The notes under the pieces were generated by a model that had not been told where the DNA came from, did no database searches, and worked only from the letters and a program-made list of their open reading frames with translations. A stretch of 64,000 nucleotides of DNA from Rugalucina vietnamica (taxonomy: Eukaryota > Mollusca > Bivalvia > Lucinida > Lucinidae), in NCBI GenBank assembly GCA_964017185.1, contig OZ024870.1, positions 58,716,312 to 58,780,311 on the forward strand. The letters run 5' to 3'. A program made the translations under genes and the position numbers. How positions within the stretch are numbered: position 1 is the first letter of the stretch; each line of letters opens with the position of its first letter. Positions 21,821 through 32,355 of the stretch are shown here, one piece after another.

Positions 21821-22457
21821 ATGGTGCGGCAATTTCATGATGGCATGCAAGCACGTGTGCAAAATGATGGAGAGTTATCTGAACCCTTTGAGGTTACGAA
21901 TGGTGTCAAACAGGGCTGTGTTATGGTACCACCACTGTTCAGCATGATGTTTTCTGCCATGCTCATGGATGCTTTTCATGACAGTGACACTGGTTTTCCA
22001 ATCAGGTACCGTTTTGATGGCAGTATATTCAACCTTAGAGGTTGCAAGCCAAAACTAAGGTGCAGACTGTTGTGTTAGATGAATGGACAAAAAATGAAAG
22101 TTGTTGATAAATTCATCTACCTGGGAAGCACTCTTTCCGGAGCAGTGCACATTGATGACGAGGTCACTGCCAGAATTGCAAAAGCCAGTGCGGCATTCGC
22201 AAGACTCCGTGAAAATGTCTGGGGGCGAAATGGAATCAAGCTTGACACCAAGCTGAAAGTCTGTGAACTTTCTGCACTGCTGAAAGGCTGTGGTACTGCC
22301 AACCCTCTTTAGGCATATGAGACCTGGGCAGTATACCAGCGTCATGCAAAGAGACCTAACCGTTTCCACTTAAGCTGTTTAAGAAAGCTGTTAAAAATCA
22401 AGTGGCAAGACAAGATTCCAGACACGGAGGTCCTGAACAAAACAGGGATGCAAAGCA
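21821..22457 (+). pseudogene. CFDP2-type LINE RT remnants
   Basis: The first part has MVRQFHDGMQARVQNDGELS and VTNGVKQGCVMVPPLFSMMF, the palm motif. The next conserved part, KVVDKFIYLGSTLSGAVHID, follows after a frameshift and stop at 22076. The catalytic YADD segment that normally lies between them is missing, so the enzyme is dead. The fragment continues through WQDKIPDTEVLNKTGMQS to the insertion at 22458. Confidence 0.85.
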
Positions 22458-22768
22458 AAACGGGGGGGGGGGGGGGGGGGGGGTGTTAACTCGGAGGTAA
22501 TTTTGGTACGGACCTGCCGCCCGGCCCGATACTTTAAAACATACCCTATTCATATATCTGGTAATCGAAAAAAGGGACCTATTCATATATCATGCCTTCG
22601 AAAAAGTGACCCATTCATATATTTGATTGTACAAAATTTTGACCTATACACAATTATATACAAATATTTCGACTTTCTGAGCTGTGTATGTCAGCAAAAA
22701 AGTGCTCTTAAACATGGATGTCCGAACAATTTGGTCATTCATAGACTAAATATGGAAAAATGGGGCCA

Positions 22769-22910
22769 TTCATATATTTTGACTTGAAAAAGGTAACCTA
22801 TTCATATATTTTGACTTGAAAAAGGTAACCTATTCATATATTTTGACTTGAAAAAGGTAACCTATTCATATATTTTGACTTGAAAAAGGTAACCTATTCA
22901 TATATCTGGC
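22769..22910 (+). repeat. 32-bp tandem repeat
   Basis: At least four near-identical units contain TTCATATATTTTGACTTGAA. Older, diverged units with the shared CCTATTCATATAT phrase lie upstream at about 22540-22640. Confidence 0.92.
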
Positions 22911-23027
22911 GAGGCTGAAAAAGGGGGCTATTCGGGCGGCACATCCCTACTACGTCAAATATAGGTAGTTACCGAAACCCCCACCCCCCCCACCCCCCAC
23001 CCACCCCCGCCCGAGATCCTTAATTCA

Positions 23028-24000
23028 TTTATGGATATCCTAAAATAATTAAGGATATCCATTAATATTTTTGGATATCCTAAAATGAATTATGGATATC
23101 CATAAATGAATTATGGATATCCATAAATGAATTATGAAAATCCATAAATAAATTATGAATATCCTTAAATGAATTATGGATATTCTTATATAAATTATGG
23201 ATATCCTAAAATACATTTTTGGATATCCAAAAATCACGATGAATTATGGATATTCATAATTCGATTTTTGGATATCCAAAAGTTGAATTATGGATATCCT
23301 TAAATCAACTTATTTAAGGATATCCTTAAATGTATTTTATGAATTTAGGATATCCATAATTCGATTTCTGGATATCCATAATTCTATTTTAGGATATCCT
23401 TAAATGATCTGATTTAAGGATATCCATAAATCGATTTTAGGATATTCATAATTCATTTTTAAAAATATTTCTTTTCTATAATGATTCCCCCCCCCCCCCC
23501 CCCTATTATGATTTCCCCCCTGTAAGACGCATGCGCATGCAGCGAAACAAAAGTTGTTTATTCAACCACACCGGATGCCGCCATTCTCTGACTAGGGAGA
23601 AATCATTGTATCCCTTTGGCATGTACATCATTTTTTTGTGATTTAATGATATCCTTAAATGAATTATGGATATCCTAAAATATAGTCCTATTTTAGGATA
23701 TCCATAATTCATTTATGGATATCCATAAATCGAATTATGGATATCCAGTATTAGCCCGATTTTAGGATATCCTTAAATTGAATTATGGATATCCAAAAAT
23801 AGGATTGTATTTTAGGATATCCATAATTCGATTTTAGAATATCCTAAAATCAATTTATGGATATCCAATATTCAGCCGAATTAAGGATATCCATAAATCG
23901 ATTTTAGGATATCCAAAAATGAATTATGGATATCCAAAAATGAATTATGGATATCCAAAAATGAATTATGGATATCCATAAATAGGGAATAAATAGTAAA
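23028..24000. repeat. GGATATCC palindrome array
   Basis: Roughly 27 exact GGATATCC octamers, plus variants, are separated by short AT spacers such as ATAAATGAATTAT. Each core is its own complement, and many spacers are mutually inverted. It is interrupted at about 23470-23640 by a poly-C run and unrelated sequence. Confidence 0.92.
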
Positions 24001-24019
24001 ACGGCACCCCATAAAAGCA

Positions 24020-24427
24020 TGCATACTGTCTTGAACTGGTCATGCTATAAGAATGTCTGATGAGCGACTTCCAAAGAAAGTCTTTTATGGAGAACTACAA
24101 GAGAAAAAAGCGCTCTCAGGGTGGCCTGGAGGATGAAGAATTTCGACATACCATTTGGGTCTTGGGAACAGTCTGCACAGGAGCGATCAAAGTGGCGAGG
24201 TCTCATCAACAAAGGAGGAGCTCTCTATGAAAAAAAGAATCTGTGAAGCTGAAAGAAAGCCCAGAGAACGCAAAGCCAATACAAATTGGCCACCAGCTGA
24301 TTCCATGACATTGACTTGCTCTACTTGCAATCAACAGTTTAGAGCTAGAATTGGCCTAGTCAGCCATCAAAGAACTCACCAACACACACAAACCTATTCA
24401 AGAAATAATGATGGTCTTTCTCATTAG
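24020..24427 (+). pseudogene. CFDP2-type LINE C-terminus with C2H2 finger
   Basis: It begins with MSDERLPKKVFYGELQEKKR in one frame. After a frameshift it continues through KKRICEAERKPRERKANTNW to CSTCNQQFRARIGLVSHQRT and the second zinc-binding His. The Cys-x2-Cys-x12-His-x3-His finger is complete. It is the 3' end of the LINE starting at 17881. Confidence 0.85.
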
Positions 24428-25113
24428 TGAGAGACGAACGACCACCCGAGTGTCAATTGATTTTTCACACCTAGGTTATCATGTGGATCATTGGCACTGA
24501 TTGTACCAGTTCCCTGTCATTGTATACATTTTGTCACATACTTGTGGCGCTCCAATGCAAGATATCCAAGGTCTACAAAATGGAGATGACAAACCAAGGT
24601 GACTATAGACGTTGACTGGAAAGAATATATATATATCAACAAATCTTACAAACATGTTACCCTTTGGGTTATGAAGTTCACCCTTGATTTTTGAATTATT
24701 CGTGCAGACAGTATTTGTGAAATTCGATGCAGTTATGATAATTATACCTTCATTTCATTGGATTTCCATCCTACATTTGGATACAAGTCATATAATCTTA
24801 CCCAAAATAGGCTGAATATACATGTATCAATATATCGTTGGGCACTGAAGTACTTTTTACATCCTGCACTTATTGAGCACAAGGTAAAGAAAAATGCGGA
24901 ATTGTACGTACACTTGGGGTTCTCATCAGACAACCAAAGGGTGTTAACTTTAGTTCAGATCTTCCTATAAGGTTTATACATGCATATGATTTGATAAAAT
25001 CCATTTTCTTGGGTAGGCTAAGACCTTCTATGCAATTAGCAATTATATGAACAACAAAGAGATGATTATAGCTGTTTACTGGGACAGGAAAGCAAATCAA
25101 ACTCATGTTGTTT

Positions 25114-25154
<41 letters not shown>

Positions 25155-26249
25155 TTTAAATTTGAATTGTCATCAATACCAGTGAAACTGTGGACTGGCT
25201 GTTGTTTTAATGTGGTACTTGCTATTCATCACAAACAATAAATCCAAGTTGTACCACATGTAATAAATATGAAATCACCATGTGAGTCAACAATTGTGTA
25301 TTCTAACATGACGTTATCCCCAATGTCTGTGATGACAATGTAATATTTCAGTAAAAGTATATCTACTTTGAAGGCAATGAAAATTCATTTTAAAATTCAT
25401 ATGATATATGGTATCTAACTATGTCATTTTACATGCATTTTATCACAGGAGCCTTCAGCAAATTCAATATATTTCATATAAGATTCTGTATGGCCAATTT
25501 TGTCAGATCCTCTATTTTTTTTGGTTTTATTTTATTTTCATTATTTTTTTTTTTTTGGGGGGGGGGGGGGGGGTGTGAGGCTTTCTCGTGGGAATGAAAG
25601 GAAGAAACCATTCTATGATGTTAGAGTTTTAATATTTTGCCTCTACATAATAAATAGAAGCATATTACTTCACATACATTTGCATAGTTTATAAATAGTT
25701 TTTCTTTCAAAACAAAAGTCCATTCCAGCTAGTTTACACTAGTAGCAAAAATAAAACATGAATAAAACATAAGGATGATGATAATAAATAAATAATGTGC
25801 CATATATGTTTCAGTGCAGAATAGGTATTGTAAGTTTCCGAAGTTTTTATGAAAAAATTACCTAAGCAAACAGTGCGAAAAATGTAAAAATGTCTTCAAA
25901 CTAGTAACGTTCTGTTGAATAGTGATTTTTTCACTTGAAGCTTCAAGAGTGACTTTAATATTTTTCGATATTTCCATGACAATCCTCTCAGCAAGCAGAG
26001 TAGCCCCTGATGGGATGCTGCATTATGCTTATGCTTGCCTATGTCCCACAAAAAGGACACCAGGCTTATATGAGTTAAAAATTTTTACCATTTGTTCACC
26101 ACTTTGAACACTCAATTCATATGTTAAAAAATATACCGTAATGTATGAATCCTAAATTAACAGATCCAAATAAAGGATAATTAAAAAGATACCTTTGGAC
26201 AACTTTGTTTTATGGTTCTCATTTATGCAACTTCAACATGTGATGTTAT
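24428..26249. other. Non-coding stretch with a (TG)n tract
   Basis: A (TG)n microsatellite lies at 25118-25153, and poly-T/poly-G runs lie near 25540-25574. A dispersed repeat at about 25980-26075 (AGCCCCTGATGGGATGC) recurs near 50660. No gene is seen. Confidence 0.55.
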
Positions 26250-26253
26250 AAAT

Positions 26254-26494
26254 GAGCCACCGCATGGGAAAACCAACAATCTACATAGGCAAAAACAAAG
26301 ACGCAGATCAGTACAGATCAGTCGCAGTAACTGCGAAGCTGATCATGCCTTTGTTTTCGCTACACAGATAGTACAACCCCTCTTCTACTTAAAACCGAAA
26401 TTTCAAGCTTCTAGCCTGCTCCTGAGATTGTACAGGCCGGTTTGTGTCGGACCTGGTTGGAACCCAAATTGTTGGTTTTCTCATGCACAGGCTC
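26254..26494 (+). mobile_element. GAGCCGC MITE, copy 2
   Basis: Flanked by AAAT at 26250-26253 and 26495-26498. The central palindrome is built on GATCAG and its complement. Translations of this family give proline- and arginine-rich chance peptides, not a gene. Confidence 0.85.
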
Positions 26495-26586
26495 AAATTA
26501 CTGCTTTCTCTGTACAGCAAACTAACACAGCAAAATCTTCAATATGTGTGGAAACTATTAAAATTCTGTACATGAAATATACATAT

Positions 26587-26821
26587 GAGCCGCATCGTGA
26601 GAAAACCAGATTTTTGCCTAGGCGAAAACAAAGGCGCAGATCAGCTTCGCGGTAACCGTGAAGCTGATCAGCGCCTTTGTTTTCGCTACACGGATAGTAC
26701 AATTCCTCTCCTTCTTAAATCCGAAATTTCAAGCTTCTAGCTCTTTTCTGAGCTTGTATAGGCCGGTTTGTGTCGGACCTGGTCGGAAACCCCGAAGACC
26801 GGTTTTCTCGCATCGCGGCTC
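26587..26821 (+). mobile_element. GAGCCGC MITE, copy 3 (best preserved)
   Basis: Flanked by ATAT at 26583-26586 and 26822-26825. The central palindrome is intact: AGCTTCGCGGTAACCGCGAA, extended on both sides by TGATC/GATCA and GGCGC/GCGCC. Confidence 0.9.
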
Positions 26822-26959
26822 ATATATTGTTGGAAATAATGCACATAGAGATACAATTACAACTAAGTTGACTATTTTCCATATATCTGTAACCTCATTT
26901 CAAATTTCAATAGTGTCAAGCTTATAAAGAATACTAACTTTGCACATTAGAAACCATCT

Positions 26960-27168
26960 GAGCCACTGCATGACAAAACCAGCAATTTGGAATTTCGACC
27001 AGGTCCAACACAAACCAGCCTGTGCAGACACAGAAGCAGTCTAGAAGCTTGAAATTTTGGATTTGAGAAGAAAAGGGATAATACTCTCCTTGTAGCGAAA
27101 ACAAAGACACTGATCAGCATATGCAGATTGTTGTTATGCAGATTGTTGTTTTTCTCATGCAGCGGCTC
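26960..27168 (-). mobile_element. GAGCCGC MITE, copy 4
   Basis: Reverse orientation with the palindromic centre mostly lost. The flanks ATCT and ATTT differ by one base. Confidence 0.75.
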
Positions 27169-27394
27169 ATTTTTGTTCCTTCTAGGTATCATTTGGAACT
27201 TGTAATGCAAAGAGAGAAACTTAACTTCAGATCATTTTGTTATATTTCATACAAAAAAAAACTTCAAAACAAAATATCATAGCATTAATAACAAAAAAGA
27301 ATTCAATTCAAAAACAAAAGGCGTAAGTACAAAAGAGACACAAAAATATGGTAATAAATAAAGCAATTGGACGGAATATTGTTTTGATGTGAAA

Positions 27395-28095
27395 TGAGAT
27401 TTAGTCACACATCTGAAGGCTTACAAGGGTGAACTTTGCTTAAGATTTAGCCACAAATCTGATGGCTTACAAGGGTGACCTTTGCTTAAGATTTAGCCAC
27501 AATACTGAAGGCTTAAAAGGTAATGTTTATTTAAGATTCAGCCACAAATCTAGTGGCCTACAAGGGCAACCTTAGCTAAAGATTCAGCCACAAGGCTGAT
27601 GGTTTACAAGGGTGAACTTTGCTTAAGATTCAGCCACAAAGCTGAAGGATTACAAGGATGACCTTTGCTAAACATTCAGCCACAAAGCCTGATGGCTTAC
27701 AAGGACAACCTTTGCTTAAGATTCAGCCTCAAAGCTGAAGGATTAAAAGGGTGATGTTTGCTTAAGATTCAGCCACAAAGCTGATGGATTACAAGGGCAA
27801 ACTTTGCTTAACATTCAGTCACAAAGCTGAAGGATTACAAGGGCAACCTTTGCTTAAGATTCAGCCACAAAGCTGATGGATTACAAGGGCAAACTTTGCT
27901 TAACATTCAGTCACAAAGCTGAAGGATTACAAGGGCAACCTTTGCTTAAGATTCAGCCACAAAGCTGATGGATTACAAGGGCAAACTTTGCTTAACATTC
28001 AGTCACAAAGCTGAAGGATTACAAGGGTGACCTTTGCTTAAGATTCAGCCACAAAGCTGATGGCTAACAAGGGTGACCTTTGCTTAAGATGTCCT
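27395..28095 (+). repeat. 46-bp minisatellite with 92-bp dimers
   Basis: About 15 units contain TTGCTTAAGATTCAGCCACA. In the right half the units alternate between AAGATTCAGCC...GCTGATGG and AACATTCAGTC...GCTGAAGG types, giving a 92-bp higher-order repeat copied about three times almost exactly. Confidence 0.92.
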
Positions 28096-28534
28096 ACTGC
28101 AAAAGTTCAAACTTTACAGTGCCTTTGTTGATTTTTCTATATCTGATTTTTTTTTCAAAACTTTGGTAATGTGAGTTTCTTATTCAAATTAGAAAGATGC
28201 AAACACATATTTTAGCCTATGGCTACTATTCTTAACAGACGTTTTCGAATGATAATGATGAAGCTCATAAAAAATGTTTTATTATGAAGTTAAATGCACT
28301 ATTCTATAATGACAATGATATTAAATCTATGAATCTTTTAATTCACAATTATAACATCAATGAAGAAAAAACATAGTACTGTATGTATGATGATACATGT
28401 AGTTAACTAGATTTGTTTTCTATAAAAATATATCTATTTTCTGCTAAATTTCTAATGTAGTAAAAATCATACAACAAAATTCATGGCAACTGTTTGCATT
28501 GAAATGCCAAGTGAATGTATCAGTATCTCTATTT

Positions 28535-28768
28535 GAGCCGCCTCATGAGAAAACCAACAATCTGCATAGGCGAAAACAAAGACGCAGATCAGCTTCGCGG
28601 TAACCGCGAAGCTGATTAGCGCCTTTGTTTTCGCTACTCAAATAGTACAACTCCTCTTCTACTTAAATCCAAAATTTCAAGCTTCTAGCTCTTTTCTGTG
28701 CTTGTACAGGCCGGTTTGTGTCTGACCTGTTCAGAAACCACATTGTTAATTTTCTCACGAGGTGGCTC
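28535..28768 (+). mobile_element. GAGCCGC MITE, copy 5
   Basis: Both inverted ends and the GCGGTAACCGC centre are well kept. The flanks are ATTT and AGTT, one mismatch. Confidence 0.85.
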
Positions 28769-29484
28769 AGTTCTTACATACAATTTATCTTTAATTGTTC
28801 ATTAAGCAGAAGAATATATGATTAAATTGCTTGCGTCCAAGGACAAACATTGTAGATACACACGTGATCACTCATCCTTATCTGGATCTACAGTGTTTGC
28901 AAAATGTCTGAGGACTTAGACGCCAAAGTGTTCTATCACTCTTACTTCCTGTACAGAATGATATTTTGTTCATAATAAATTTACAAAACCATAAACATAC
29001 AAAACAATGTCTTTTTTTTTTCAAATTCCCTGAAACTTCCATTTGAGCAGAAGCATGACAAAAGAAGCAAAATCTGTATCTGACCATGCTGGGCTTGTAC
29101 TGAATATATACACATGGATAAAAGCTAGAGAACACCCAATATTTTAAAATGATTTTTTCGTTTTGGATAAAAAATTCAAAACACAAATGACTACCGGTAT
29201 ACCAGAAATAGCGACAAATGCGAAGTAAAAATGCTAACCAGGAATTGCATATTATCGTATATAATTGCTTATACGCTGGATACATTCAAAAGCTTAATTT
29301 TAGTAAAATACCATTGGTTCACAAGTATGGGCCTAGGCGACAAAAAAAAGTTATGGTAGGTTCATTCTGTGAATTTTGGAGCTAGTACCAGTGTAGGGCA
29401 ATACAATGAGCACAAAATGGTTGGAATTATCAATGTAGCCCATGAGCACTCACCATGATTTGAATAAACCTCATCATATCACAA
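28769..29484. other. Non-coding stretch
   Basis: No exon, RNA gene or repeat array is recognised. Confidence 0.4.
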
Positions 29485-29732
29485 ACCAGGCCCCAAGGTT
29501 ATAAAGCTTTTTTCATGCTCAGGTCAGCTGAGACTAAAATTTATCCTGCTCATAAATGTTAAAATGCCAACAATTGTTGGCATTTTAAAATTTATTAGCA
29601 GGATAAATTACAGGCTTTGGAGTTCTGAACCTTCAATTTCAATATCTTTGGGCTATTTCGGTATTTATGAGCAGTTTAAATTTCCTGCTCAGCTGAGTTG
29701 AGCATGAAAAGAGTTTTAAAACTTAGGGACCA
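29485..29732. mobile_element. Foldback MITE, family TTATAAAAC, copy 3
   Basis: Inverted ends ACCAGGCCCCAAGGTTATAA and the inverse of TTTTAAAACTTAGGGACC. The same central hairpin as in copy 1 (TGCCAACAATTGTTGGCA) is present. Confidence 0.8.
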
Positions 29733-31340
29733 GGCTGTTTCCCTGCTGCTTTGATTATACAGCCATTTACTTTGTGACCTTATCTTGGCTGTATAGGGGT
29801 TTATAATTATCAACTATCAAAACATGAAAATGATAATAGCTCAAATAATTGCCTGCCTAGAATGTCCGTGAGGGCGTATGGCAGTATAGAGATAGGTAGA
29901 AAATTACATTGAATTATTAAGTTCCCTTTTTTCCAAGTGTATATATTGTAATTTGGTTTCATCAGGCTAATACGAAGTATTCTGATAAGTCTTCTCTGAC
30001 AGCATACATGCATGGGCTGGTTTTTGTTGGATTTGTCAGGTTTCTGCTCATATCACATTTTAACAGGTTACAACAAGACAACTTGACCTTGAATTTGTAA
30101 CAAAGCTCATGGGGCTTTCAACAGTTAGTCTCTTCAATTAAGAAAAGACTGATATAAACCTTTCTTTGCATTTATCTCCTTTATTTTCTGTACACACTTC
30201 CAAATCTATACATCCAAAAGCTTTACAATTTTCTTTTGACTTTAGGGAGATACTGGTATCACAGGGGCGGATCCAGGATTTCTGGAAGGGGGGGGGGGTT
30301 CAAATTCATCAAGAGGGGGTTCGTTTTCAACATTTAACCTGATTTTTCATAAATTTCCCCATGAAATTGAAATATTTTGGTCGTAGAGGGGGGTTCAAGC
30401 CAACCACCTGAACCCCCTCTATATCCGTCACTGTAGCACTTTCCATCTTTTCATGGAAAATTAAAATTCCATCCCCTTAGCAACATTTTTAGTTTGAAAA
30501 AGATGAGAATATGTACTTAGGCACTTGACCATAACATCAAATAGGCACTTTTATCAACTACATTGTAATATACAAATACATGTATGTGAAGAGTTGAAAT
30601 GTAAAGAAAGAGTCTAGGAAAAATTGGATAGACTTATAAGAGATTCTTCAAAAAGACACGTTTCTGTGGGGTTTTCTAACCATTCAACTCAATTTAATCT
30701 TGCATATCATTGTCATGTTAAATTACACATCAAACAACTTATCAGATCAGAACTTGTCAGATCATTTTAGTTTTGTCCAAACTAGCATAACAAATAGTGG
30801 ACCAGATTCAGTCAAAGAAAAAAAAAAGAAAGAAATTCCTTGTGACAGTAGTGGGGAAAAGAAGAGTGTTGTCAAAGAGGGACAAGCAGATATCTAATGA
30901 TAATTTTCTTAATTTCTCAATCAAACTAAATTGCGGGTACTCATTAGGAAAATTCAAAGAAGTACCCACAATAGATTTTGATAGACACATACCAAATATT
31001 ATCATGAAATATCTTTCCACGTCTTGCTTTTTCATACATTTACCATTTAGCACATAAGACACATTTCTACTTTTCTTTGACTCATTCTATAAGTACGACT
31101 TGGCATCTCGATGTAATAATTTATGAACAAATTCTGTATCTACACTATGTTTGCAATATATACATCTACATATTTATGTATATAAAACACTACTTGTACA
31201 ATAAGCTTGGGCAGAAGAAAAGGAGAAGAGGTCTTTTCGATTACAATTGAAGGATAATTTATCAATTTTCCATGAAACCCTAAAACTTCATGTAACAATA
31301 TTTAGTGAAAAGCACCAAGTATCACAAGTATTGATATGAT
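29733..31340. other. Non-coding stretch 3' of CEP350
   Basis: A poly-G run lies at 30289-30298, inside a short G-rich repeat with an inverted match (GGATCCAGGATTTC region). It probably includes intergenic sequence. No gene is recognised. Confidence 0.45.
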
Positions 31341-31346
31341 ACTTCT

Positions 31347-31568
31347 TCAGTGCGCCTCAAGAATGCCCTTTCTAATGAGCATACGAATGTTTTCATTGAG
31401 AATATTGATAATAATCCTTAAATTATCACCAAATGTCCTCTTAATCCTGTCTTCTGCTTTGGGGATTATAGTGAGCAACACTTCAGTTGTCGTGGCAACT
31501 CCCTCCACTCGTCTTGACAACCCGTCTGCTAGCATCAGAAACCGATAATCATGTTTCCAGTGAAACAA
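31347..31568 (-). other. Unassigned reading frame, possible terminal exon
   Basis: It reads HWKHDYRFLMLADGLSRRVE, then KAEDRIKRTFGDNLRIIINI and a stop at 31347. Composition looks protein-like: amphipathic, no low complexity. It lies 3' of the CEP350 stop on the same strand and matches no family I recognise. A weak acceptor (TTTAGATAG before 31573) is possible. It could be part of an overlapping or neighbouring gene, or chance. Confidence 0.3.
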
Positions 31569-31687
31569 AACCTATCTAAATTCTTCAATACATTTAACAC
31601 AAACAACATCACATGATTGTTCATGGATTTAGCTCCCTTTCAATATCATATCACACTTTTTTGGCACCAATGAAATTATTATCTCCC

Positions 31688-32355
31688 TTACTTCTTTGAC
31701 TGGTTTGCCAGTGTTTGCCTTTTTCTAAATATCTTATTCATAGTTTGCACAGTATCAGTCAACAAAGATTCAAATATTGTTTCAGTTAACTGCATTTTCA
31801 CTGCTAACTCATCGTCATCATAGTTCACCCACTGCGGTTCCTCCTCACGGAGTTCTTGAACCAGAATACTATCGACTAAATCCTTCTTTTTACGAATTCC
31901 CCATTTGCTCCTATCACTTTTCTTGGACCCGTTCAACCCTAAAATATCTATCACAGCTTCTTGGACTACAGGTTTCAAAATGTCAACCGTCGTCGGTGGA
32001 GAAGAACCACGGTAATATTTATTTTGTTTCCGCTTCGGCTTGTGCCATGCAAGCGGTGAGTCATATTCCTCCTCTTTGTAAAGGTCTTTTATCACTTCCC
32101 CGGTCAAATCGAATAACAATCTTTTGAACACTCTTTTACTGTTACTGACCAAATCGTCCCCAAGTTCCTCCTTATTGAAGTATGATGACGGAGGTTCCAC
32201 ATCTTCAAGTGGTTCTCCAAATCGTCGCTGGTTCCAGAAGGTATCTACAGCACTGGAAACAATGTCTGATACTACATCTCTTTGGTGTGGCACAGCATAA
32301 TACAGCTCCTCGGCCAGTTTTTGTAATTCTGATCTCGAAATATCTGGTCCTATGT
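31688..32355 (-). CDS. CEP350: CEP350 last exon
   Basis: The acceptor AATTCCATTACAG precedes 32355. It reads DIGPDISRSELQKLAEELYY through LVQELREEEPQWVNYDDDEL and KMQLTETIFESLLTDTVQTM to a stop at 31688. It matches the conserved CEP350 C-terminus. Confidence 0.93.

Larger units (their letters stand above)
22458..24013. mobile_element. Palindrome-rich insert in the LINE, 6-bp target duplication
   Basis: AAAGCA lies at 22452-22457 and at 24014-24019. Removing the insert joins the LINE codons for TGMQS to MHTVLN in frame. Content: a poly-G run, diverged and exact 32-bp tandem repeats, and a GGATATCC array. No open frame of note and no clear terminal inverted repeat are seen. Confidence 0.8.
17881..24430 (+). 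mobile_element. CFDP2-type LINE, split by two later insertions
   Basis: Endonuclease N-terminus at 17881-18345, endonuclease C-terminus at 21343-21818, RT remnants at 21821-22457, and C-terminal zinc finger at 24020-24427. The Penelope-like element (18346-21342) and the palindrome-rich insert (22458-24013) interrupt it. The RT has also lost two internal blocks. Database proteins of this kind are often named craniofacial development protein 2-like but derive from retrotransposons. Confidence 0.88.

Noticed and set aside
27395..28095. CRISPR-like array
   Set aside because: Repeats are directly adjacent with no unique spacers, and the context is animal DNA.
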